Assembly: GCF_000406965.1 (NCBI RefSeq)
Contig: NZ_KE136369.1
Location: 49,745-113,744, forward strand
Length of the DNA: 64,000 nucleotides
Source: Enterococcus avium ATCC 14025
GTDB lineage: Bacteria > Bacillota > Bacilli > Lactobacillales > Enterococcaceae
Direction of reading: 5' to 3'
Shown: positions 34,676 to 42,943 of the stretch, piece after piece
Layout of the letters: every line of letters begins with the position of its first letter
Numbering within the stretch: position 1 is the stretch's first letter
The notes under the pieces: generated by a model
The model's database searches: none
Seen by the model: only the letters and a program-made list of their open reading frames with translations
What the model was told of the DNA's origin: nothing
Position numbers and translations under genes: made by a program

Positions 34676-35214
34676 AAACAATCGAAACAATCATACAAGA
34701 AATCAATCAAGTAATGGAGCTAGTTGATGAAACGGAACTGGAACAGGCCTTGCCACTGTTTCAAAAAAATAAGCGAATCTTTGTAATTGGAGCGGGTCGC
34801 AGTGGATTTCAAGCGAAGGGCTTTGCGATGCGTTTGATGCATATCGGTTACACCGATTATGTAATGGGTGAAACGATCACTCCTTCGATTCAAAAAGGAG
34901 ATACTTGGGTGGCTATTTCCGGATCAGGTACCACTAAAGGAATTGTTTCAGATACCGAAACAGCAAAAAAAATGGGACTTGATATTGTTGTGTTAACGAG
35001 TGCCAAAGAGTCTCCATTAGCCAAGCTTGCTGACAAAGTTATTGTGGTACCTGGCGCAACAAAGACTGGTGCTGGAGTAAAATCTGTTCAGTTATTATCA
35101 AGTTTATTTGACCAGACAGTGCACATCACCTTGGATGCCTTAACCTTGAAGCTTGCTCAGCGTGATCAAACTTCCAATGAAGATGCTCTTCATGAGCATG
35201 TCAATGTAGAGTAG
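34672..35214 (+). CDS. 6-phospho-3-hexuloisomerase homologue (SIS domain)
   Basis: The 180-residue single-SIS-domain protein has FVIGAGRSGFQAKGFAMRLMH, VAISGSGTTKGIV, VVLTSAKESPLAKLAD and the C-terminal LFDQTVHITLDAL, all typical of PHI. PHI converts arabino-3-hexulose-6-phosphate to fructose-6-phosphate and normally partners with HPS, as here. It overlaps the HPS gene and is followed nine bases later by KDPG aldolase. Confidence 0.88.
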   Translation: MKTIETIIQEINQVMELVDETELEQALPLFQKNKRIFVIGAGRSGFQAKGFAMRLMHIGYTDYVMGETITPSIQKGDTWVAISGSGTTKGIVSDTETAKKMGLDIVVLTSAKESPLAKLADKVIVVPGATKTGAGVKSVQLLSSLFDQTVHITLDALTLKLAQRDQTSNEDALHEHVNVE

Positions 35215-35223
35215 GTGAGCAAG

Positions 35224-35862
35224 ATGAAAAAAATGGAACGATTAACACGAATTGAACATGCTGGTGTAGTGGCAGTTGTCAGGGAAGATTCTCAAAAACG
35301 TGCCATTGAGGCAGCACGCGCCGTCATAAAAGGCGGGATTAAGGGGATTGAAGTTACTTTTTCTGTACCGCAAGCAGATCAAGTAATTGCTCAATTGAAA
35401 GAAGAATATCAAAATGATTCCAGCGTAGTGATTGGTGCAGGAACAGTTTTGGATGCCGTTACTGCTCGTTTAGCGATCCTAGCAGGTGCAGAGTTTATTG
35501 TTAGCCCTTGTTTTGATCAGGCTACGGCAGAAATGTGTAATTTTTATCAAGTTCCTTATATGCCAGGTTGTATGACAATTACTGAGATGCAGCAGGCAAT
35601 GAAAAGCGGCGCAGATATTGTAAAACTTTTTCCTGCGAATAATTTTACTCCCCAAATGATTAAAGCAGCAAAGGCCCCACTTCCACATGTGAACATTATG
35701 CCGACTGGCGGAGTGAATTTAGAAAATATAGCAGCCTGGAAGCAAGCGGGAGCAATTGTTGTTGGTGTTGGCGGCAACCTATTTAAGGGTGTCAAAGATG
35801 AAAATTACGAATTAGTTTCTCAAACCGCTAAACAATATATTGAGGTGTGGCGAGAAAACTAA
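35224..35862 (+). CDS. eda: KDPG/KHG aldolase
   Basis: The 212-residue class I aldolase has GIEVTFSVP (catalytic Glu), GAGTVLDAV, FIVSPCFD and the Schiff-base lysine in ADIVKLFPAN, then PTGGVNLENI. It splits KDPG to pyruvate and glyceraldehyde-3-phosphate. ATG at 35224 is used because AGGTGA precedes it; an in-frame GTG abuts the previous stop. It is the last gene of the operon. No strong terminator follows. Confidence 0.95.
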   Translation: MKKMERLTRIEHAGVVAVVREDSQKRAIEAARAVIKGGIKGIEVTFSVPQADQVIAQLKEEYQNDSSVVIGAGTVLDAVTARLAILAGAEFIVSPCFDQATAEMCNFYQVPYMPGCMTITEMQQAMKSGADIVKLFPANNFTPQMIKAAKAPLPHVNIMPTGGVNLENIAAWKQAGAIVVGVGGNLFKGVKDENYELVSQTAKQYIEVWREN

Positions 35863-35944
35863 TTGCTTAACATTCTTCTATCGTTTTTTTAGATAAATCG
35901 TGAAATAAATAGGTAAGAATCACTTTGCAGATATTTTTTCTCCA

Positions 35945-35973
35945 TTGACAAGCTGAAATATCTCTGATATTTT
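35945..35973 (+). promoter_or_regulatory. Promoter of T-box leader
   Basis: TTGACA (35945-35950) and TATTTT (35968-35973) are spaced by 17 bases, just upstream of the leader RNA. Confidence 0.7.
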
Positions 35974-35984
35974 ATTAGCAATTG

Positions 35985-36254
35985 ATGAAACGCGTTGATA
36001 AAGAAAGTAAAGTAATCATCTTTGTTAAAGAGAGTTCCTGTTTGGTGAGAGGGGATGCAGAGCAATTACTTGAAAATGGCTTTTGAGCGGATTTCCCGAA
36101 AATTTAAGGAAATACGGATGCCCCCGTTAACCAGGCACAGTCTCCAAGAAAAATTTTGGGTACTGATCGAGGTGGAATCTGTGAGGATTTTACGATTAAA
36201 GGTGGTAACGCATAGTCTATGCCCTTAGCAATTATATTTGCTGAGGGCTTTTTT
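35985..36254 (+). promoter_or_regulatory. T-box leader, probable methionine specifier
   Basis: The leader has an AGAGAG stem I start near 36028, a GGTGAGAGG apical region, and GAAA-ATG-GCTTTTGAGC at 36073-36089. By analogy with known leaders, ATG (36076-36078) is the specifier codon. The T-box antiterminator reads AAGGTGGTAACGCA (about 36199-36212); its TGGT matches a tRNA ending ACCA, as bacterial methionine tRNAs do. A terminator, GCCCTTAGC/GCTGAGGGC then T-run, ends at 36254. Uncharged tRNA-Met would switch on the genes downstream. Confidence 0.85.
36221..36254 (+). terminator. Regulated terminator of the T-box
   Basis: GCCCTTAGCAA pairs with TTTGCTGAGGGC and is followed by six T. It is the off-state hairpin of the leader. 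Confidence 0.88.
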
Positions 36255-36347
36255 GTGTTTCTTCCTTAACTGGGATGACGATCTTGGTAGGAAATTGAAT
36301 CACTGATAACTTCAACAATAAGTGTAAAATTGGAAGGTGGAAGAATA

Positions 36348-37196
36348 ATGGCAGGATTTTTAGTAGTTCAAACGGATTTTGGTTTGCAGGATGGCGCAGT
36401 CAACGCGATGTATGGAGTAGCTTATCAAGTTGAACCGACTCTAAACATCAATAATTTAACACATGAGATTGAACCTTATAACATTCATGATGCAAGCTAT
36501 CGTTTATTACAGGCGGTCACTTATTGGCCAGCAGGAACTGTTTTTGTATCTGTGGTTGACCCCGGCGTTGGCTCAACCCGTCGCAGTGTCGTCGCAGAGT
36601 TGAAGGATGGGCAATATGTAATTACGCCAGATAACGGAACATTGACGTATTTAGCTCAATATGTCGGAATTAAGGAAGTTCGACAAATTGATGAGGAGAG
36701 TCAACGTCTGCCCGGCTCATCTGAAAGTCACACATTCCATGGTCGAGATGTCTATGTCTATAACGGTGCCCGATTAGCTAGCGGTAAAGTAGGTTTTGCT
36801 GAATTAGGAACGATTATTCCAAGCAGCGAATTAGTGACGTTCCCCTTGATCGCTCCAGAACAAACACAAGATAAAATTACGGGAACGATTGATATCACCG
36901 ATATTCGATTTGGCTCGTTGTGGACGAACATTCCTGTGGATTATTTCAAAAACTGGCAAGTTGAATATGGACAAAGCCTGCTAGTAAAAATATACTATCA
37001 AGGTGTGGTCCGTTATCAAGATGAAGTTGTTTTCGGGCGTTCCTTCGCTCAAGTGGCACCGAATGAAGCAGTTCTTTATATTAATTCATTATTAAATGTT
37101 GGATTAGGGATTAATTTGGATTCATTCTCCGCAGTTTATAAAATTGGTACTGGCAACGATTGGACGATTGAATTGACTAAAAATTTAGGGTATTAA
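36348..37196 (+). CDS. SAM hydrolase / SAM hydroxide adenosyltransferase (DUF62)
   Basis: The 282-residue protein has the DUF62 motifs QTDFGLQDGAVNAMYG, SVVDPGVGSTRR, ITPDNGTLTYLA and TFHGRDVYVYNGARLASG. Members cleave S-adenosylmethionine to adenosine and methionine using water. The ATG follows GAAGGTGGA. It is the first gene after a methionine T-box and shares the transcript with a dedicated ECF transporter, so it may recycle or release methionine when charged tRNA-Met is scarce (inference). Confidence 0.9.
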   Translation: MAGFLVVQTDFGLQDGAVNAMYGVAYQVEPTLNINNLTHEIEPYNIHDASYRLLQAVTYWPAGTVFVSVVDPGVGSTRRSVVAELKDGQYVITPDNGTLTYLAQYVGIKEVRQIDEESQRLPGSSESHTFHGRDVYVYNGARLASGKVGFAELGTIIPSSELVTFPLIAPEQTQDKITGTIDITDIRFGSLWTNIPVDYFKNWQVEYGQSLLVKIYYQGVVRYQDEVVFGRSFAQVAPNEAVLYINSLLNVGLGINLDSFSAVYKIGTGNDWTIELTKNLGY

Positions 37197-37227
37197 GCAT
37201 TTATCAAATAAAAAAGGGGTATAAAGT

Positions 37228-37779
37228 ATGAATAAGAGATTTACGGTAAAACACATTGTAGCAATTGGGATCGGTGCGGCGGTTTTCTTCATTTTAAAAC
37301 GATTCGTGACGATTCCTACAGGCATTCCTAATACGGATATTGCAACGGCATATCCTTTCTTAGCATTATTAGGTGTCGTTTATGGGCCAATTGTTGCTGG
37401 ATTGGCAGGGTTTATCGGTCATGCATTAGGTGATTTAACAACGTATGGAGCATGGTGGTCTTGGATCGTTGCTTCAGGAATTTTAGGTGTATTTTTCGGT
37501 TTGTTAGCAAAGCGAATTCCAATTGAACAAGGCATTTTCGGCAAGAAAGAAATCGGAACCTTTTTAGTTGGTGAAACGATTGCTAATTTAGTCACTTGGG
37601 TGGTTATCGCACCGATTGGGGATATCTTGATCTACGCGGAAGCACCAAGTAAAGTCTTTACTCAAGGTGTCGTTGCCGGAATCACGAATTCAATCGTAAC
37701 AGGAATTATTGGCTTTATTTTATTAAAAGCGTACGCACAAACGAAGACGAAAAAGGGCAGTTTGAACAAAGAAGCTTAG
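37228..37779 (+). CDS. ECF transporter substrate-binding (S) component, UPF0397
   Basis: The 183-residue protein has about five or six transmembrane helices with VKHIVAIGIGAAVFFILKR at the start and FIGHALGDLTTYGAWW in the middle, characteristic of the UPF0397 S-component family. It should capture a small substrate and hand it to the ATPase/EcfT module encoded next. The methionine T-box upstream points to methionine or a methionine precursor as substrate, the MtsT-type assignment (inference). Confidence 0.85.
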   Translation: MNKRFTVKHIVAIGIGAAVFFILKRFVTIPTGIPNTDIATAYPFLALLGVVYGPIVAGLAGFIGHALGDLTTYGAWWSWIVASGILGVFFGLLAKRIPIEQGIFGKKEIGTFLVGETIANLVTWVVIAPIGDILIYAEAPSKVFTQGVVAGITNSIVTGIIGFILLKAYAQTKTKKGSLNKEA

Positions 37780-37795
37780 AACGTGAGGATATAAA

Positions 37796-39487
37796 ATGAT
37801 CGAGTTTCGTGATTTTACATTTCAATATGACAGCCAAGCTGAACCGACATTGAAAAAGATCAATTTGACGATCAATCAGGGAGAAAAAATTTTGATCATG
37901 GGGCCCAGCGGCTCAGGAAAATCGACTTTGGGAAAATGCTTGAATGGGATCATTCCGCAAAATGAAAAGGGCACTTTTACCGGCAGTTTGATGATCAATG
38001 GGAAGACTTTTAGCGAATCATCAATTTATGATCTTTCTCTTGATGTCGGTACGGTATTGCAAGATACAGATAGTCAGTTTGTCGGCTTGACCGTTGCAGA
38101 AGATATCGCCTTTTCTCTGGAAAATGAAATGATTCAACAAGCAGAAATGCGAGAAGCAGTCAATCATTGGGCGGAAAAAACTAATTTATTAACGCAGTTA
38201 GAAAAACGGCCGCAGGATCTTTCTGGTGGTCAAAAGCAGCGGGTGACAATGGCGGGGGTGCTCATCGATGAAACACCGATCCTACTATTTGATGAGCCGC
38301 TAGCCAATCTTGATCCTCAGACCGGCTATGAAGCAATCCAAATGATTGATCAGTTATATCAATCGCAAAAATTTACAACGATCATTATTGAGCACCGTTT
38401 GGAAGAGGTTTTAGCGGCACCCATCGATCGTGTTGTTTTGATGAACGAAGGGGAAATTGTTGCGGATATGACACCGACTGAATTACTTAAAAGTGATTTA
38501 TTAGCCAGTTACGGGATTCGTGAGCCGCTTTATATCACCGCGTTGAAGCGTGCAGGAATTTCTTTGAAGGATTTTTCTGATCTAACGCAAGTCGATCAAT
38601 TGGTTTCACCAGAAATTTCTGCTGCTTTGGCAAAGTCGCAAGGTGAATTTAAACCTATCCCAATAAAAGAGGTTCCATTATTAGCATTGAAGAAAATTTC
38701 CTTTGGTTTTGGCAAAGAACTAGTGATTAAGGAGATTGATTTGACGCTTTATCAAGGTGAAATGGTCAGTTTAGTCGGACATAACGGTGCTGGCAAATCA
38801 ACTTTATCCAACCTGATTACTGGTTTCTACCCATTGCAAACAGGGGAGTTATTATGGAAAAATCAATCAATTGCCTATGAAAGCATCAAAGAACGTGCGG
38901 ACAAAATTGGTTACGTGCTGCAAAATAGTAATCAAATGCTGTCGAAGAATATGATCTTTGAAGAAGTTGCCTTAGGATTAGAAAATCGAGGAATTGAAGC
39001 GGACAAGATCAAAGAGCGAGTATTCGATACGCTAAAGGTTTGTGGTCTTTATGAGTTTCGTAACTGGCCGATTTCTGCGTTGAGTCATGGACAAAAGCGT
39101 CGTGTAGCGATTGCTGCCATTTTAGTGTTGGAGCCGGAGCTATTAATTTTAGACGAACCAACTGCGGGACAAGATTATTATCATTATAATGAGATGATGA
39201 ACTTCTTGCGCAAATTGAATCAGCGGGGAATTACGATTTTAATGATTACCCACGACATGCATTTAATGCTTGAACATACGCAACGAACATTGGTCTTAAA
39301 AGAGGGAGAAATCATCGCTGATGAAACACCCGCCAAAGTGTTATCTTCAGCAGAGCTTGTCAATTCAGCGAGCTTGCGTCAAACAAGTCTCTATCATTTA
39401 GCAAAAAATAATGATTTAACAGATGCGACTGGTTTTGTATCAGCCTTTATCCGGTACGACAAGGGAGGAGCCTATGGAGGGAAGTAA
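37796..39487 (+). CDS. Fused double ECF ATPase (EcfA-type)
   Basis: The 563-residue protein contains two ABC ATPase domains. The first has GPSGSGKST (about residue 39), LSGGQKQR and LLFDEPLANLDP. The second has GHNGAGKST (about 325), LSHGQKRR and LLILDEPTAGQD. Fusion of the two ATPases next to its own S and T genes marks a dedicated (group I) ECF module rather than the shared EcfA1A2T. It overlaps the EcfT gene by 14 bases. Confidence 0.93.
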   Translation: MIEFRDFTFQYDSQAEPTLKKINLTINQGEKILIMGPSGSGKSTLGKCLNGIIPQNEKGTFTGSLMINGKTFSESSIYDLSLDVGTVLQDTDSQFVGLTVAEDIAFSLENEMIQQAEMREAVNHWAEKTNLLTQLEKRPQDLSGGQKQRVTMAGVLIDETPILLFDEPLANLDPQTGYEAIQMIDQLYQSQKFTTIIIEHRLEEVLAAPIDRVVLMNEGEIVADMTPTELLKSDLLASYGIREPLYITALKRAGISLKDFSDLTQVDQLVSPEISAALAKSQGEFKPIPIKEVPLLALKKISFGFGKELVIKEIDLTLYQGEMVSLVGHNGAGKSTLSNLITGFYPLQTGELLWKNQSIAYESIKERADKIGYVLQNSNQMLSKNMIFEEVALGLENRGIEADKIKERVFDTLKVCGLYEFRNWPISALSHGQKRRVAIAAILVLEPELLILDEPTAGQDYYHYNEMMNFLRKLNQRGITILMITHDMHLMLEHTQRTLVLKEGEIIADETPAKVLSSAELVNSASLRQTSLYHLAKNNDLTDATGFVSAFIRYDKGGAYGGK

Positions 39488-40307
39488 TTTAATCGGCTAT
39501 TTGCCGAAGAAAACTGTGATCCATCAACTCAGCGGTTTCACTAAACTTTTATGCTTTTTGCTGATCTCTGTGGTTGGGATGATTTCTTATGATACACGCT
39601 TTCTATTAGGGCTGGCGATTTTTTCAATAATTTTATTTCGCACAGCGCGAATTAGTTACCGCGAAATTTCGTTTGTGGTGAAATTTATCGCCTTTTTCTC
39701 ACTTCTAAATCTGTTGACGGTTTATTTATTTGCACCAGAATATGGAGTAACGATTTATGGCACGCGTCATGTCATTTTTGAAGGGATTGGACGCTACACC
39801 GTGACGCAAGAGCAGCTTTTTTATGAATTTAACTTATTGATCAAGTATTTTGTGACCATTCCGCCAGGTTTAATCTTCATTCTGACTACGAATCCTAGCG
39901 AGCTTGCCTCAAGTATTCATCGGGTTGGCGGGTCTTATAAGATCGCTTATGCGTTTTCTCTAGCATTGCGTTACATTCCAGATATCCAAGAAGATTTTCG
40001 AACGATTTCTAAAGCGCAGCAGGCCCGAGGAAACGAGCTTTCTAAAAAGGCTTCACTAATGAAGCGGGTACGGGGAAATTTAACGATCGCGATGCCATTG
40101 ATCTTTTCAAGTTTAGAGCGAATCGAAACCATTTCATCCGCTATGGAGCTGCGTCGATTTGGGAAGAAAAAGGGGCGAACGTGGCTGTTGGCTAAGCCGC
40201 TAAAACGTAATGATTATTTAGCGTTACTATTAGTTGTTATTTTGTGTTCGGTTGGAATCGTCTTATTAGTTGTCAATGGCGGCCGCTTTTATAATCCATT
40301 TCGCTAA
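39474..40307 (+). CDS. ECF transporter transmembrane component EcfT
   Basis: The 277-residue membrane protein has about five to six helices and ends in the cytoplasmic coupling helices. The first coupling motif is AQQARGNELS (Ala-Arg-Gly). The second position reads AMELRRFGKKKG, where ARG is replaced by ELR. The start follows GGGAGGAG inside the ATPase gene. It completes the S-A-A-T set of this operon, which ends at a strong terminator. Confidence 0.9.
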   Translation: MEGSNLIGYLPKKTVIHQLSGFTKLLCFLLISVVGMISYDTRFLLGLAIFSIILFRTARISYREISFVVKFIAFFSLLNLLTVYLFAPEYGVTIYGTRHVIFEGIGRYTVTQEQLFYEFNLLIKYFVTIPPGLIFILTTNPSELASSIHRVGGSYKIAYAFSLALRYIPDIQEDFRTISKAQQARGNELSKKASLMKRVRGNLTIAMPLIFSSLERIETISSAMELRRFGKKKGRTWLLAKPLKRNDYLALLLVVILCSVGIVLLVVNGGRFYNPFR

Positions 40308-40308
40308 A

Positions 40309-40353
40309 AAAACAGAACTTTCTGCACAAACGCAGAAAGCTCTGTTTTTTTAT
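40309..40353 (+). terminator. Terminator of the T-box/ECF operon
   Basis: AAACAGAACTTTCTGC pairs with GCAGAAAGCTCTGTTT with one mismatch and is followed by a T-run. Confidence 0.92.
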
Positions 40354-40395
40354 ATTATAAATTGTACGATCTTATCAGATCATAATTTACTGATT

Positions 40396-40602
40396 TTATT
40401 CAGCACGATTCGCAATTCCAGGTATAAATTTCAAACAGTAAAGAGCGCATAGTCCAACAATGATATAGATGATTTTTGCGAGAATCGCTGTGCTTCCACC
40501 AGATATCGCTGCAACTAAATCATATTCAAAAAGACCTACTAATAACCAGTTGATTCCACCAACGATCAACAAAATAAGCGCGATAATATCTAGATATTTC
40601 AT
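40396..40602 (-). CDS. DUF378 family small membrane protein
   Basis: The 68-residue protein begins MKYLDIIALILLIVGGINWLL and has a second helix IIYIIVGLCALY, matching DUF378 (GGxNW motif, two helices). The function is unknown. The ATG at 40602 follows AGGGAGGG; longer in-frame versions lack a ribosome-binding site. It is monocistronic and convergent with the ECF operon. Confidence 0.88.
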   Translation of the reverse strand: MKYLDIIALILLIVGGINWLLVGLFEYDLVAAISGGSTAILAKIIYIIVGLCALYCLKFIPGIANRAE

Positions 40603-40924
40603 CTGTAAAACCCTCCCTTCTGATTTGTTTAACAGTACCATAGTTGGATGTCCTACCATATTTATCTGCTCAAAAATTGTTTTTTCTTATTTTATGTAAT
40701 GGGAAAATACTTTAAACAAATGAGAGCTTTTGTTTTCCTAGTTGAAAATTGTTTTTTTATCTTATAGATAAGAGGTAGGAACTCCATTTAATGATGCATC
40801 CAACAGACAAATTCTTTTTAGATATTGTGCATTTTAAACGAGGTGTTTTTTTCGCGAAACGCTTTCTCTTATAGATGTAAAAGTTTGCTCGAAATCAATA
40901 AAGCGAAGAAGGAAAAGTTGAAAA
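40603..40924. other. Intergenic stretch with no clear gene
   Basis: AT-rich sequence lies between the DUF378 gene and the dehydrogenase remnant. Two similar tracts (GAAAATTGTTTTTTT-like, around 40680 and 40745) and one unsupported 27-codon frame are present. I see nothing convincing. Confidence 0.45.
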
Positions 40925-41083
40925 ATGGGAGTAACATAGTCAAAATTGCATCAATTGTTCCAAGAGAAAGTCTATAAAACTGGATTATCCGAAGAACACA
41001 CAGACATCGTCAGTGATATATTGACTTTTACCGATATTCTTATGGAACAAATTGTTCAGAGAGAAGTGTCGAGGGAGGAATAA
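40925..41083 (+). pseudogene. Remnant of an Ldh2/AllD-type dehydrogenase N-terminus
   Basis: From an ATG with AAGGAAAA upstream, the frame reads MGVT, a stop at codon 5, then SKLHQLFQEKVYKTGLSEEH and IVSDILTFTD before a second stop. The LHQLFQEK, GLSEEH and IVSDILTFxD segments closely resemble the start of malate/L-lactate (Ldh2) and ureidoglycolate (AllD) dehydrogenases. After TD the next frame (ATTCTTATGGA) looks like the expected IHSHGA region, suggesting a small deletion and frameshift. The rest of the gene is absent. It may alternatively be an unrelated small gene. Confidence 0.45.
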
Positions 41084-41163
41084 TGTTAAAAGAAATGGTT
41101 GTCTTATCAATTTGTCAATCAGGCCGATGGCAGTACCTTTTTGGAGAAATCAAATCCATTTAG
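41083..41163 (+). CDS. Possible 26-residue frame after the remnant
   Basis: An ATG overlapping the preceding stop (TAATG), with GAGGGAGG upstream, opens a 26-codon frame (MLKEMVVLSICQSG... ending GEIKSI). The ribosome-binding site is strong, but the peptide is unrecognised and may be an accident of the decayed gene. Confidence 0.25.
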   Translation: MLKEMVVLSICQSGRWQYLFGEIKSI

Positions 41164-41261
41164 TTTAAAAACTGAACTTTTTTAAATTATGGGAACTATC
41201 TTGCGATTGTGCGCGTATAATGTAAGTAAGAGAGTCTGTAGGCAGAAAGGAAGCGAGCTAA

Positions 41262-41477
41262 ATGTTGAATCCGTTTATCAATACAGGACTAGAAGTTGCT
41301 TTAAAAGACCTTTTTCGGGATAAATACACTACTGGCCAAGTTTACCCTGCTACTGCTACCGATGTGTGTAAAGAGCGTTTGATTGTTTATGTCTATCCTA
41401 ATAGCTTGAAATTTGTTTTTGTTGATCAGGAGCAAGAAGCCTTAGAGCAGCTGGCTCTAAATGAAGAAGAGCGGTGA
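41262..41477 (+). CDS. Hypothetical 71-residue protein
   Basis: The small soluble protein starts MLNPFINTGLEVALKDLFRD and ends in an acidic helix (EQEALEQLALNEEER). It has an AAAGGAAG ribosome-binding site and a TATAAT box (41216-41221) about 40 bases before the start, so it looks expressed. I do not recognise the family. Confidence 0.6.
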   Translation: MLNPFINTGLEVALKDLFRDKYTTGQVYPATATDVCKERLIVYVYPNSLKFVFVDQEQEALEQLALNEEER

Positions 41478-41654
41478 AAGAAGAGGTTAAATTAAGAAAG
41501 AAGCAGTTTTCGTCTTGAAAGGGCATTTTATTTAAGGTCATATTTTAATACAGTGTTGGTATTATAACAAATTTTTAAGGGAAGTTGTTATACTTCCCTT
41601 AATCGTACTTTTTAGGAAATTTGCAAACTATTTTATATAAGGTATATATTCATT

Positions 41655-42008
41655 TTATTCAATAGGCAAGTTGTGCTGTTTTAAGAAAGATAGCTTATCC
41701 CAGTAGCCTCTTTGAAATAAAATTTTATTATTTACTATTTGAAAAAAACCGCAACCTCTCAAACCTAATGGGTCACGCCACTCTAAAATTGCCCATTGGC
41801 CATCTTCGAAAATGTTTTCAACGATACAAACCATTTTTGCGTTAGAAAAATCTTGTTCAAACATTTTCTTTATAGCTTCTTTCCCAATAACTGGCTCATT
41901 GGCAACCTGATGGTTTGTTGCATTATCATCATATAATTCTGAAATGATTTCTACATCTGCATTATTAAACGCATCGACCCATTGGCAAAGTATTTCTTTT
42001 GGTGTCAC
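41655..42008 (-). CDS. SnoaL/NTF2-like protein
   Basis: The 117-residue protein has the NTF2-like cone fold pattern: LCQWVDAFNNADVEIISELY, ATNHQVANEPVIGKEAIKKMF, then WAILEWRDP and CGFFQIVNNKI. Members are isomerase-like or ligand-binding proteins; the substrate is unknown. The ribosome-binding site is GGAGG. It is a single gene. Confidence 0.85.
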   Translation of the reverse strand: MTPKEILCQWVDAFNNADVEIISELYDDNATNHQVANEPVIGKEAIKKMFEQDFSNAKMVCIVENIFEDGQWAILEWRDPLGLRGCGFFQIVNNKILFQRGYWDKLSFLKQHNLPIE

Positions 42009-42175
42009 ATAATTTACCTCCTTGGTATGTAATAATTTCTATTTGCAATATAAAACGAGTGTCTAATTGTATTAATATATTCTACTTTTGCACTTAATTT
42101 CAAGACAATCTATATATTAAACATATACAGGTTCACGGTCTTTGAAATCTATAGTTTATCGATTTGAACATTTAG

Positions 42176-42218
42176 TTAAAAAGGTGAGGTACTCATAATC
42201 GAGTCTCACCTTTTTTAT
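42176..42218. terminator. Terminator after purC
   Basis: AAAAAGGTGAG pairs with CTCACCTTTTT, with T-runs on both strands. Confidence 0.88.
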
Positions 42219-42904
42219 TATTGAATTTTGTCTAAGATTAATTGGGCACAATCAATTTGGTTGGGAATAGTGCCTGCTTCATCCTTCACACGCCAGATAT
42301 CGGGAGTGATCTCATCGACGACGTACATTTTTCCTTCATCGTCGTAACCAATTTCAATTTTGAAATCAATCAAAGTCAAGTTCATTTCCGCCAATGCCTC
42401 TTTAAGAACAGAACCGACTCTAGTTAAGATATCCAGCCCTTCATCGTACTGATCGGGCTTCAAAATACCCTTCATTTGACATAAGCGATCTGTAATTAGC
42501 GGATCACCTTGTTCGTCATCTTTTAAGGTAACTTCTAAATAGGGTGGATCGAAGGGTAATCCTTCTGGCAGGGTAAAACGACGACACATACTGCCAGCAG
42601 TGAAATAGCGTAATACAAATTCTAAATTAGGAACGGTTAACTGCCGAACCTTCATTATTCCTTTGTCGATGTCTGCGTCAAGATAATGGGTCGGAATACC
42701 ATTTTTTTCCATCAATTCAAAAAAATATTTGGAAATAATTAAGCCAATTTTCCCCTTTCCTTCAACACTTCCGCCAACAGTGTTTGAGCCTGGGTCAAAG
42801 ACGCCATCTTCACCAGTTGCGCTATCTTTAAATAGTAAATAGACTTCCTTGTTTTCCTCATCTAGTAATACTGTTTTTGTTTTCCCATCGTACAATTCTT
42901 TCAT
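42218..42904 (-). CDS. purC: SAICAR synthetase
   Basis: The 228-residue enzyme joins CAIR and aspartate in purine synthesis. Family motifs are YDGKTKTV at the start (K-rich ATP loop), DSATGEDGVFDPGSNTVGG, VRQLTVPNLEFVLRYFTAGS and the C-terminal VDEITPDIWRVKD. It stands alone here, away from the usual purEKBCSQLFMNHD operon. Two PurR boxes and a good promoter precede it. The ribosome-binding site is GGCGG. Confidence 0.95.
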   Translation of the reverse strand: MKELYDGKTKTVLLDEENKEVYLLFKDSATGEDGVFDPGSNTVGGSVEGKGKIGLIISKYFFELMEKNGIPTHYLDADIDKGIMKVRQLTVPNLEFVLRYFTAGSMCRRFTLPEGLPFDPPYLEVTLKDDEQGDPLITDRLCQMKGILKPDQYDEGLDILTRVGSVLKEALAEMNLTLIDFKIEIGYDDEGKMYVVDEITPDIWRVKDEAGTIPNQIDCAQLILDKIQ

Positions 42905-42943
42905 TTTTTACCGCCTTCTCTGAAATATCCAGTGTTTTAAAAA

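Noticed and set aside
41575-41602. Inverted repeat AAGGGAAGT/ACTTCCCTT as a terminator
   Set aside because: No T-run follows on either strand, so termination cannot be supported.
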